A stretch of DNA of 64,000 bases from Treponema sp. (GTDB lineage: Bacteria; Spirochaetota; Spirochaetia; Treponematales; Breznakiellaceae): contig JAIRYT010000083.1 of assembly GCA_031267675.1 (NCBI GenBank), forward strand, positions 1-64,000, in the 5' to 3' direction. Positions within the stretch are counted from its first letter, which is position 1, and each line of letters starts with the position of its first letter. The position numbers and the translations under genes were made by a program. The notes below the pieces were generated by a model. It did no database searches, was not told the DNA's origin, and worked only from the letters and a program-made list of their open reading frames with translations. Below are positions 1 to 7,389 of this stretch, in pieces.

Positions 1-301
1 CTTGGGTGTACTCTCTTCGTTCTCTCATGATTCCTCTCCTTGGGTTTATCACGAGCTTAACCTACTGTCCATCGCTCCGGGGGAGGTCCATCCCTTTGTG
101 CTTTGCCGAAAGCGCGAAGACACAAATACGAAAAAGCATGATGAAGAGATTAATGACCGGCATACGAAATAATAGCCCGAAAACCGGTAGCCAAAAAGCG
201 CCGGAAACGGAAGAGAGAAGAGGATTTAACCGCGATGTCGAAGAAGTCGAATACGTTTAAGAGCAAATAAAGGCAACAGTCAGCCGGGGAAAAGCGTGGG
301 G

Positions 302-360
302 GTGCCAGAAAAACAGTATGGGAGCGCGCCATAGCGCGTCCGCATACTGTTTGGCGGCAC
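302..360. repeat. Long nested inverted repeat (hairpin)
   Basis: Three nested complementary segments are read directly: GTGCC (302-306) with GGCAC (356-360), AAACAGTATG (311-320) with CATACTGTTT (343-352), and an inner CGCGC/GCGCG pair around CATA. Together they would fold into a hairpin of about 59 nt. No T-tract follows on either strand, so it is not a classic intrinsic terminator. Confidence 0.6.
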
Positions 361-404
361 ACCAACTACAGCGCGCGAGCCGGCGAGTGCGGCATACCGG
401 TATA

Positions 405-459
405 TGTGACACGGTGTGGGCCCCGAAAATGTCACAGTGTAAAAAAAACCGCGGGGCCC
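405..459 (+). ncRNA. Possible H-type pseudoknot
   Basis: TGTGACA (405-411) is complementary to TGTCACA (430-436). GGGCCCCG (418-425), which lies in that loop, is complementary to CGGGGCCC (452-459). The order stem1-5', stem2-5', stem1-3', stem2-3' is that of an H-type pseudoknot, with an A-rich 15-nt last loop (437-451). Perfect 7-bp and 8-bp stems are seen; an RNA function is inference. It does not match tmRNA, RNase P or SRP RNA signatures that I know. Confidence 0.35.
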
Positions 460-751
460 TGCGACCGGGGCGGCGCATTGCCGGTAATTGCCGCGGGAAC
501 AGCCTTAAAAAATGTTGCCACAAGGCGGGGAGCGCGGGCCCTCCGGTCCGATTTATGGTCTCCAAAACCAATGTATAAACGACTTACGCCGTTATTGTAT
601 TACATAAGCAGCCAACCGCGTTAAACGAAATAATTAGAGATATCAAGGGCCCTGAGGCTTTCTTGGCAGCGGTAACATTTTTCGGTGCCCACGTTGTGTT
701 ACGGCAGTTGGTATGTCGCGTCCCCGCCGGGTGTACCTCCGGACCGGCTCG

Positions 752-799
752 CAACTATGCGCAGCATAGTTGGCGTAGATTGGGTTTTAACCCAATCTA
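752..799. repeat. Two back-to-back palindromes
   Basis: A 9-bp inverted repeat with a GCA loop (752-760 with 764-772) is followed 3 bp later by an 11-bp inverted repeat with a 2-bp centre (776-786 with 789-799). They lie 65-110 bp upstream of the metG -10 box. They could be paired operators or tandem RNA hairpins; the sequence alone does not decide. Confidence 0.6.
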
Positions 800-864
800 A
801 CCTGTTCCTGCGGTTGGTTGACGGAACCGCGCAGGCGTAATGGACGCGCGTCCGTCCGGCATGA

Positions 865-870
865 TATAGT
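865..870 (+). promoter_or_regulatory. Extended -10 promoter of metG, probably leaderless
   Basis: TGATATAGT (862-870) is a TGn-extended -10 box. The expected start of transcription, about 7 bases after the box, falls on or next to the metG ATG at 876. There is no Shine-Dalgarno sequence before that ATG. No convincing -35 is seen. A 12-bp palindrome (842-853) lies just upstream and could bind a regulator. Confidence 0.5.
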
Positions 871-875
871 AAGAC

Positions 876-3134
876 ATGAAGCAGCGACTGATAACCTCGG
901 CCCTTCCCTATGTTAATAACGTTCCTCATCTGGGAAACCTGATCCAGGTTTTAAGCGCGGATGTTTTTGCCCGCTTTTGCCGGCTTAAGGGGTATCCTAC
1001 GCTCTATATCTGCGGCACGGACGAATACGGCACCGCCACCGAAACGCGGGCGGCGGAAGAAGGGATACACCCCCGTGAACTTTGCGAACGCTATTACAGA
1101 ATACACGCGGGAATCTATTCCTGGTTTAATATCGCCTTTGATAAATTCGGGCGTACATCGACAGAAATACAAACCGAAGTTACCCAGCATCTTTTTAAAA
1201 AACTTGAAGAAAACGGCTATATCCGGGAACGTACCATTGAACAGCTTTACTGTCCTGTCTGCGGGCGGTTTCTCGCGGACCGGTATGTGCGGGGAACCTG
1301 CCCCCACTGTAACTACGGGGAAGCGCGGGGCGATCAGTGTGAATCATGCGGCAAACTTCTTGACCCGACGGAATTAAAAGACAGCCGCTGCGCGTCATGC
1401 GGGACCAAGCCCGATTTGCGCGAAACAAAACATCTGTATATTGATCTTCCCGCGCTTAAAGACAAACTGGAAGCGTGGATTAAGGATGTCTCGGTCAGGG
1501 GCGAATGGGCGAATAACGCGGTACAAATGACGGCGGCCTGGATACGGGACGGCCTTCACGAGCGGGCCATCACCAGGGACCTTAAATGGGGAATTCCTGT
1601 TCCCCGTGAGGGATACGAAAACAAGGTTTTCTATGTATGGTTTGACGCGCCCATCGGATATATTTCGATTACCGGTACGCTGGCGCAGGACCGGGGTACG
1701 GACTGGAAGAGTTTTGTCGATTCCTGGTGGAGGAATCCGGACAATACGGAGCTTTTTCAATTTATCGGCAAAGATAATATTCCCTTTCATACGGTAATTT
1801 TTCCTTCGACCCTTCTTGGTTCCGGCGAAAAATGGACAATGCTGCACCACATGTCCAGTACCGAATATCTAAATTATGAAGGCGGAAAATTTTCCAAATC
1901 AAAGGGAGTAGGCGTTTTTGGCACCGATATTATGGAAACCCGTATTCCCGCCGATGTATGGCGCTTCTATATTTTTTATAACCGCCCCGAAAGATCCGAC
2001 GCCCTTTTTTCGTGGAAAGATTTCCAGGAAAAGGTAAACAGCGAGCTTATTGGAAACCTGGGAAACCTGGTAAACCGCACCCTGGCGTTTGTAACCCGTT
2101 ATTATGACGGAAAAATCCCCGATATAAATGACGCGAATGGGGAAGGCGAAACCGGTTTTTGGAACACTGTGCGCGGCTATGAAAAACAAATTATTGACAA
2201 ACTTGAATGGGCCGAATTACGGGACGCGTTTCATCTTTTGTTTGAACTTTCATCGTTTGCCAATAAAACATTCCAGGACGCGGAGCCCTGGAAATTCCGC
2301 ACCGAAGATCCGCCCAAAGCGGCGGCGGCAATCAGGAATCTTTGCTATGTGGTACGCGACATCGGAATACTGGCGGAGCCATTTCTTCCCCAGACCGCTT
2401 CCCGCATATTGGGTTTTCTTGGGCTTGCCGCGCAGTCCGGCGTAAACGAAAAGGCCGGTACCGGCAATTATGAACTGCTTAGCAAAGCGCGGGGAATTGA
2501 AACAATACGCTGCGAAGTGCTTTTTACCAGGCTGGAAGATGAAACAATCGCCGCGTTGCGTGAACGTTATTCGGGAAGCCAAAAAGACCGTGAAAAAAGC
2601 GGCCAACCCAACAAAAGCGTTCCCGGGCAGACAGAAGCGCTGTTTGAAAATACCCTTGATTTGCGGGTGGCAAAAATAACGGCAATTGAACGGCACCCCA
2701 ATGCGGAAAAGCTCTATATTGAAACACTGGAAATTCTGGCGCCCGAAGAACGCGTCATTGTCTCGGGGCTGGTTCCGTTTTATACGGAAGAAGAATTGCT
2801 GGGAAAACATATCATTGTCGCCTATAACCTTAAAGCGGCAAAACTGCGCGGCGTGGTAAGCAGGGGCATGCTTCTTGCCGCTTCCGCGACTGTTGACGGA
2901 AACGAAATAGTCGAAGTGCTTGACGCGGGAAACGTTCCAGCCGGCACGCGGGTGGTCCTTGAGGGAGCAAGCGCCGAAGCCGCGCGGGCGAAAACAGACG
3001 AAATTACCATAGATCAGTTTTTCGCGGCGCCGCTTGTGGTAAATGATTACACCGTGTATGCCGGCGAAAAAGCGCTTACGCTTAACGGAACGCCGCTTAA
3101 AACGACGCGGATAAAAAAAGGCGAAGTGCATTAG
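876..3134 (+). CDS. metG: Methionyl-tRNA synthetase
   Basis: Cytosolic enzyme that charges initiator and elongator tRNA-Met with methionine using ATP. The 752-residue protein has the class I HIGH motif as HLGN (residues 18-21) and the KMSKS loop as KFSKS (338-342). Cys-rich zinc knuckles around residues 125-180 contain four CxxC pairs, the four-Cys-pair arrangement of the longer MetG type. A C-terminal EMAP/Trbp111-like tRNA-binding domain starts near residue 592 (LDLRVAKI) and mediates dimerisation in relatives. The ATG has no Shine-Dalgarno but sits 5 nt after an extended -10 box, so a leaderless message is likely. Its stop codon overlaps the GTG start of the next gene by one base, so the two are co-transcribed. 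Confidence 0.97.
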   Translation: MKQRLITSALPYVNNVPHLGNLIQVLSADVFARFCRLKGYPTLYICGTDEYGTATETRAAEEGIHPRELCERYYRIHAGIYSWFNIAFDKFGRTSTEIQTEVTQHLFKKLEENGYIRERTIEQLYCPVCGRFLADRYVRGTCPHCNYGEARGDQCESCGKLLDPTELKDSRCASCGTKPDLRETKHLYIDLPALKDKLEAWIKDVSVRGEWANNAVQMTAAWIRDGLHERAITRDLKWGIPVPREGYENKVFYVWFDAPIGYISITGTLAQDRGTDWKSFVDSWWRNPDNTELFQFIGKDNIPFHTVIFPSTLLGSGEKWTMLHHMSSTEYLNYEGGKFSKSKGVGVFGTDIMETRIPADVWRFYIFYNRPERSDALFSWKDFQEKVNSELIGNLGNLVNRTLAFVTRYYDGKIPDINDANGEGETGFWNTVRGYEKQIIDKLEWAELRDAFHLLFELSSFANKTFQDAEPWKFRTEDPPKAAAAIRNLCYVVRDIGILAEPFLPQTASRILGFLGLAAQSGVNEKAGTGNYELLSKARGIETIRCEVLFTRLEDETIAALRERYSGSQKDREKSGQPNKSVPGQTEALFENTLDLRVAKITAIERHPNAEKLYIETLEILAPEERVIVSGLVPFYTEEELLGKHIIVAYNLKAAKLRGVVSRGMLLAASATVDGNEIVEVLDAGNVPAGTRVVLEGASAEAARAKTDEITIDQFFAAPLVVNDYTVYAGEKALTLNGTPLKTTRIKKGEVH

Positions 3135-4189
3135 TGGGTCTTCTTTTAAAACCGGCTGGGCTTGATATCTGCGCAAATGCCGATACCTTTCTTCAGTCGG
3201 AGCTGTGGGGCCGCTTTAAGGAACGTTTCGGGTGGAAGGCGTTTGCCTTTTCCTGCGGGTATGAAAACGAGGAACAGCCGCTTTTGGTCTTGTTTCGCCG
3301 TCTTAACGCGCTGTTTTCGTTTGCCTATGTTCCCTGGGGTCCGCGGCTTCCAGCCGGAGTGAACGGAGCGGAGGTTCAGAACTATCTGTTACAGGTAGCC
3401 GTTGAACTGCGTAAACAGCTTCCCCCGGCAACGGCGTTTATCCGCTTTGATCCGCCGTGGTACACGGCCAATACTGCGGAACTTTCCGCGCCCTTTACGC
3501 GGTCGGCGGCAGACGTGCAGCCCCCCGACTCGGTTCTGATCGATCTTGGCGCCGGTGAAGAAGAAATCCTCGGCGGCATGAAAAGCAAATGGCGTTACAA
3601 TATAGGGCTTGCCGCAAAAAAAGGCGTCCAGGTACGCTGCGCCGAAGCGTCTTCGCCGCAGTTTGAAAAAGATTTGGAAAGCTACTACCGGCTTTACCGC
3701 GAAACCGCGCAGCGGGACGGCATCTCGATTCACGGCGTTGAATATTACCGCGGACTTTTTGACCTTGCAGGCGGTACAGAAGCCGCCCGGCTGCGGCTGT
3801 ATATGGCTTCGCACGAAGGCGAAGATATCGCGGGCGTAATAACCATTTTTAGAAAACGCGAGGCGGTGTATTTATACGGCGCTTCAAGCAGTCGCAAGCG
3901 AAATCTTATGGCGCCGTACGCCCTGCAGTGGCAGGCAATGCGCGACGCGAAAAAATCGCTCTGCGCGTACTATGATCTTTTTGGCATACCGCCTGTTTCT
4001 CCCGAAGAAGATCCCCGTCATCCCATGGCGGGATTATACCGCTTTAAAACCGGTTTTGGGGGAACCATAATTCATCGTCCGGGAAGCTGGAATTACCGCT
4101 GCCGCCCCCTGCTGACGGCGCTCTTTTCCGCCGCCGAAGGCATGCGAAAAAAAATTTGGACTATCGGGAAACGGAACCGCCGGACCTAA
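3134..4189 (+). CDS. FemAB-type peptidoglycan aminoacyltransferase
   Basis: Predicted to transfer an amino acid from aminoacyl-tRNA to the stem peptide of lipid II, the activity of the FemABX family (GNAT-like fold). At 351 aa it has typical FemX length. The diagnostic segment MKSKWRYNIGLAAKKGV (about residues 149-165) is the family's substrate-loop signature. The GTG start overlaps the metG stop as TAGTG. Spirochaete peptidoglycan carries ornithine with an attached glycine, so Gly-tRNA-dependent transfer is an attractive but unproven role. Its last codons and stop lie inside a 34-bp direct repeat copied 131 bp downstream. The family call is firm; substrate and donor are inferred. Confidence 0.8.
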   Translation: MGLLLKPAGLDICANADTFLQSELWGRFKERFGWKAFAFSCGYENEEQPLLVLFRRLNALFSFAYVPWGPRLPAGVNGAEVQNYLLQVAVELRKQLPPATAFIRFDPPWYTANTAELSAPFTRSAADVQPPDSVLIDLGAGEEEILGGMKSKWRYNIGLAAKKGVQVRCAEASSPQFEKDLESYYRLYRETAQRDGISIHGVEYYRGLFDLAGGTEAARLRLYMASHEGEDIAGVITIFRKREAVYLYGASSSRKRNLMAPYALQWQAMRDAKKSLCAYYDLFGIPPVSPEEDPRHPMAGLYRFKTGFGGTIIHRPGSWNYRCRPLLTALFSAAEGMRKKIWTIGKRNRRT

Positions 4190-4340
4190 GAAATTTCACC
4201 GCCAACCTCGCCAACACCGCGAACTTTTTGCCAATCCAATTTTTCTTTATCCAGTCCAATGTTCGTGAGAGTTCGCGTCGTCTGTGGTAAATTCTTTTTT
4301 GACTCGACCGCCGGACCTAAGAAATTTCACCGCCAACCTC
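4176..4340 (+). repeat. 34-bp perfect direct repeat covering the femAB stop codon
   Basis: Bases 4176-4209 are repeated exactly at 4307-4340 (period 131 bp). The first copy includes the final codons and TAA stop of the FemAB gene; the second lies in non-coding DNA. Between them is an arm of the ACCACGAAC-type intergenic repeat. This looks like a local tandem duplication or element insertion at the gene's 3' end. Confidence 0.85.
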
Positions 4341-4571
4341 ACCAACGCAACAACATTCCCCGGCGCTCGGGGTGTTGCCTCCGGATTCTAACGATACGGC
4401 TGTAAGCCGAAAAATCCGGCCGTTCTTCTTCAGAATTCAGAATCTTCCTCATAACACTTTTCTTTATGTTCGATGTTTGGATGTTCGTGACGGTTCGAGA
4501 AGTTCGTGGTAATTCTCTTTTCATTCTCTTTTGATTAGACCGGCAGACTCGGAGTGACCTAAAGGTCAATC
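4190..4571. repeat. Gap filled by two copies of the ACCACGAAC-type inverted repeat element
   Basis: This 382-base gap between convergent genes has no ORF of interest. It holds two elements with imperfect inverted arms: a left arm of AAATTTCACCGCCAACC type and a right arm that reads GTTCGTGA...GTGGTAA then TTCTNTTTT (right ends near 4300 and 4521). Related copies occur at 9108-9158, 51334-51442 and 52940-52977. At 4555-4570 the gap also holds a TGACCTAAAGGTCA palindrome directly beside the stop codon of the minus-strand gene at 4572. Confidence 0.6.
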
Positions 4572-5441
4572 CTAAAACGCCTCTTTCAAGGCGCTTTTTT
4601 CGACCACAATGACAACGCGGCCTTCCCGCAAAAGGCGGCGGTTTGATTCACTTGAAAGAATAAGCAGCGCGTCATCGCGGTGAATTACCGGATCGGTAGG
4701 CATAGTGCCAAATACGCCCTGCGCCATGATGCGCAGCGGGTAGTCGCCGACACGTTCCCGCAGCTCCCCGCTAATTCCCGAAGGCGACCGGTCGCTGACG
4801 CTTTCCCTGCTTGCGTAACGGACCATGCCCCATTCGGGATTTGCGGTATTGCCCCGCTCAAAAACAAGCTCCATGTCGCTGTTCCAGATTTTTGGGAACA
4901 GGCAGGGCCGGACCATGGCGCGGGCGCCGCGTCCGTGCACCGGAACAGCCTCGTCCGCGATGATAATAATACCACTATACTCTTGTGTAGGTATCGGGAC
5001 AAGCGGCCCCCGGACCTCGTTTGGCGCCCCGCGTGGAAACTCATCCACAAGTTCCCGCAGCGAAAGGGTATAACGGCCCGCAATCGAAGACAGATCGCCG
5101 GAAAGGGAAGGGGGAATACGGCGGGCGCGATCCACGGCGGCGTCTATGTCATGGCGGGATACTTCGCCGCTTTCAATTTTTTTTGCAAGGTCCGCCCGCG
5201 AATCAATAAGAAGCGTCATAAGCGGCGCCTGGATAAGGGTTTCGTATTCATCTTCCAAAAGCGCTTCGGCGCGGGCGCGGCCCGAGGGAAAGCGCAAGCC
5301 GGCCTTTTCAAGGCCGACAGTTACCACCGCGGAAAGTTCCATGCGGTCCCATTCAATAAGGCCGGTAATCGACGAACCGGATTCCTGGGCGTGCAGCGGC
5401 AAAAGGACAAGGGCGAACAGTAAAACGGGCGTACATTTCAT
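4572..5441 (-). CDS. Exported protein of unknown function
   Basis: I do not recognise this 289-aa protein. It has a clear signal peptide (hydrophobic residues 4-16, probable cleavage after LHA at 18) and no Cys lipobox, so it is probably periplasmic. The mature part has a charged helical first half and a beta-like second half ending in a VVIVVE strand. Its ATG overlaps the stop of the upstream lytic transglycosylase as ATGA, so it is translationally coupled to that gene and may act in the cell envelope. A GACCTAAAGGTC palindrome abuts the stop codon. Confidence 0.8.
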   Translation of the reverse strand: MKCTPVLLFALVLLPLHAQESGSSITGLIEWDRMELSAVVTVGLEKAGLRFPSGRARAEALLEDEYETLIQAPLMTLLIDSRADLAKKIESGEVSRHDIDAAVDRARRIPPSLSGDLSSIAGRYTLSLRELVDEFPRGAPNEVRGPLVPIPTQEYSGIIIIADEAVPVHGRGARAMVRPCLFPKIWNSDMELVFERGNTANPEWGMVRYASRESVSDRSPSGISGELRERVGDYPLRIMAQGVFGTMPTDPVIHRDDALLILSSESNRRLLREGRVVIVVEKSALKEAF

Positions 5442-6766
5442 AATCCGCCCGAAGCGCGCGAAGGCGTTTTAAGGGAACGGCCGACGCGCAGGGTTTCATT
5501 AAGCCCCATATTGTTCGCCTGGGCCAGGGTTTCGGGATTTGTGTTGTATGCCAGCGCTATTGACCAAAGGGTTTCGCCCTGTTTTACCAGATGGGTCCCC
5601 GCAAAGGAAACCGTCCCGGAAACGGAAGCGGAGGCGGTAATTTCCGAAAGGGCGGGAATGACCAGCCGCACGCCTATTTTTAGATTTTGGGGATTTAACC
5701 CCGGATTTTGGCTTTGTATCTGGCTTACCGAAATACCGTAACGCGAGGCGATTCCCAAAAGGGTGTCGCCGGAGCGTATCGTATGAAAGTAATATTTGAT
5801 CAGGGTAAGACTGGGATCGTCAAGTATCGCCGCGACCGATTGCGCCAGCGCGCCGGGGACTTTGATATGATAGTCGGGATCGGGCGGCGTAATGCCGTAG
5901 AGCAGCTCTCCGTTTGTTTTTTTTAACGTGTCGGCGGGAAGCCCGGCATGTTCGGCGACTATTTTTAAATCAACGGCGCGCCGTACCGGAATCCGCGCCC
6001 ACTGCAGGTCTTCGGGCCAGGAAACCTGAATGCCGAAACGCCGGGGCCGTGAAAGCATATAGGTAACGGCGATGAGCCGCGGAATGTACTGTATTGTTTC
6101 GTTGCGGAACGCTTTAAGGCGGCATAATTCCCAGTAATCTTTGGTTCCGTGTTTTTTAATCGCGTTGTTTACCGTTCCCAATCCGGCGTTGTAGGCGGCC
6201 AGGGCAAGTTCCCAGTTTCCCAGCGCCTTGTAGTTATCCTGAAGTTTGTCAAGCGCCCCGATTGTCGATTTCCAGAAATCGCGCCGCTCGTCCACCCATT
6301 CGGTAATCCGCATGTCATAGGGGCCGACGCTGTTCCGCATAAACTGCCACAGACCGGTGGCGCCGGCGCGGCTTACCGCGTTTACCGAAAAGGCGCTTTC
6401 AATCACCGGAAGGTAGATGATCTCCTCGGGCATGCCCCGTTTTTCCACTTCGGCGCGGATAAAGCCGATGTAGGGCTCGCTGCGTTTTAGAATGGTCGAA
6501 AGCCAGTTACGGCCGCCCGCGCTGGAGTACTGGTCAATGGCCTTTTGGGTAAGTTCCTCGTCAATGCCGTTAAGGGTAAAAAAGGCGGGGGTTTCGACAT
6601 GGGGGCGGACCGGAGTATCTTTATACCTGGTCTGCCGCACGGGCCGGGGAATTACCGGCTCAACGACGGTTTCTTCCATCTGGTAACTTATCAGTTCGCC
6701 GGCGTTTACCGAGGCAGATAAAACAGACAGCACAGCTACAAATGGCACAAACAGAACACGTTTCAT
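5438..6766 (-). CDS. mltD: MltD-type lytic murein transglycosylase with two LysM domains
   Basis: Periplasmic enzyme that cleaves the MurNAc-GlcNAc bond of peptidoglycan non-hydrolytically. The 442-aa protein has a signal peptide (about residues 1-22) and an SLT domain with catalytic Glu123 in the ES-AFS motif. AGATGLWQFM (134-143) and AYNAGLGTV (191-199) are further family signatures. Two C-terminal LysM domains (about 328-371 and 391-435) bind glycan. No lipobox is visible, unlike E. coli MltD, which is a lipoprotein. It heads a two-gene minus-strand operon with the exported protein that overlaps its stop by 4 nt. Assignment to MltD rather than another SLT/LysM enzyme rests on domain order. 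Confidence 0.92.
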   Translation of the reverse strand: MKRVLFVPFVAVLSVLSASVNAGELISYQMEETVVEPVIPRPVRQTRYKDTPVRPHVETPAFFTLNGIDEELTQKAIDQYSSAGGRNWLSTILKRSEPYIGFIRAEVEKRGMPEEIIYLPVIESAFSVNAVSRAGATGLWQFMRNSVGPYDMRITEWVDERRDFWKSTIGALDKLQDNYKALGNWELALAAYNAGLGTVNNAIKKHGTKDYWELCRLKAFRNETIQYIPRLIAVTYMLSRPRRFGIQVSWPEDLQWARIPVRRAVDLKIVAEHAGLPADTLKKTNGELLYGITPPDPDYHIKVPGALAQSVAAILDDPSLTLIKYYFHTIRSGDTLLGIASRYGISVSQIQSQNPGLNPQNLKIGVRLVIPALSEITASASVSGTVSFAGTHLVKQGETLWSIALAYNTNPETLAQANNMGLNETLRVGRSLKTPSRASGGL

Positions 6767-6796
6767 CTATTCACATCCTAACATGTTATTATCCCA

Positions 6797-6826
6797 TTGG
6801 CAAGGGAAAGTACTAATTGGTATACT
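6797..6826 (+). promoter_or_regulatory. Near-consensus promoter firing at the start codon
   Basis: TTGGCA (6797-6802), an 18-bp spacer and TATACT (6821-6826), with TG extension (TGGTATACT). The predicted first base of the transcript (about 6832-6833) coincides with the ATG of the downstream gene, and no Shine-Dalgarno precedes that ATG. Confidence 0.6.
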
Positions 6827-6831
6827 ATAGT

Positions 6832-7389
6832 ATGCGTCAAATGCGCCGAATCGCCGCCCAGATTGTATTTTTTTCCGGACTCCTTCTTATGATGCTGGGA
6901 ATCACCTTTCTTTTGGGGTCCCTGACGGACATTTCACGGCTTTCGATATTTCGGTCCTTTCTTTTTGTGATTATCGGCGCGGTTGCGGCGGTTTTTTCGA
7001 TAAACCTTGCCAATTGGCCGTTTTATCTTTTTGTGTCGTCGTTTTTTATCCTGATTGGGCTTTTTTTGTTTTTGGCGGCAATGAGGGTTTTGCCCATTAC
7101 ATTTTCCCAAAGCTGGCCGCTGCTTTCGGTCTTTGCAGGCCTTGCCCTGATTCCTCCGGGCTGGCGGCGTTACCGCGCAATCCGCGTACGCTATCTTGTT
7201 CCCGCGCTGGCCTTTGTCGTTCTGGGTTGTTTTCTTATGGTGTTTTCGCTCAAGGCGGTGCCGTTTTCGTTCAGGCGTTTCATGGTAAACTGGTGGCCGC
7301 TTCTTGTCGCCCTGGTAGGAGTCGTTCTGGTGCTTCTTTCGATCGGTTCGGGCCGAAACACTCCGCCGGGCGGGGACAAAACGAAGTGA
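6832..7389 (+). CDS. Six-helix integral membrane protein (LiaF/DUF5668-like N-terminal type)
   Basis: The 185-aa protein consists almost entirely of six hydrophobic helices separated by short basic loops, with no extramembrane domain. Two similar halves, each ending in a WPLL-containing helix (SWPLLSVFAG and WWPLLVALVG), suggest an internal duplication of a three-helix unit. It resembles the LiaI/LiaF-like membrane region, but the match is by pattern only. The ATG at 6832 is chosen because the -10 box lies just upstream; a second Met three codons later is possible. The stop overlaps the GTG of the TPR lipoprotein gene (GTGA), so the two are coupled and may form one envelope complex. Confidence 0.75.
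   Translation: MRQMRRIAAQIVFFSGLLLMMLGITFLLGSLTDISRLSIFRSFLFVIIGAVAAVFSINLANWPFYLFVSSFFILIGLFLFLAAMRVLPITFSQSWPLLSVFAGLALIPPGWRRYRAIRVRYLVPALAFVVLGCFLMVFSLKAVPFSFRRFMVNWWPLLVALVGVVLVLLSIGSGRNTPPGGDKTK

Larger units (their letters stand above)
1..875. other. Structured, apparently non-coding region upstream of metG
   Basis: No convincing gene is seen in these 875 bases. The first ~170 bases stay open in two plus-strand frames running in from the left edge, so the tail of an upstream gene may be present, but neither frame resembles a family I recognise. From about 300 onward the sequence is dense in inverted repeats: a nested hairpin (302-360), two interlocking stems (405-459), back-to-back palindromes (752-799) and a perfect 12-bp palindrome (842-853). 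The interpretation as structured RNA or a repeat/regulatory element is inference. Confidence 0.5.

Noticed and set aside
6-260. Open reading frame of 84 codons at the left edge
   Set aside because: Two frames are equally open here and neither resembles a known protein; listed only as a possible tail of an upstream gene.
2250-3176. 308-codon minus-strand frame opposite metG
   Set aside because: Mirror of the metG coding sequence, with no recognisable domain; a shadow of strong codon bias on the other strand.
4680-5423. 247-codon plus-strand frame opposite the exported protein gene
   Set aside because: The minus-strand frame has a signal peptide, operon overlap and sensible composition, while this one is rich in Arg/His and Gly without motifs.
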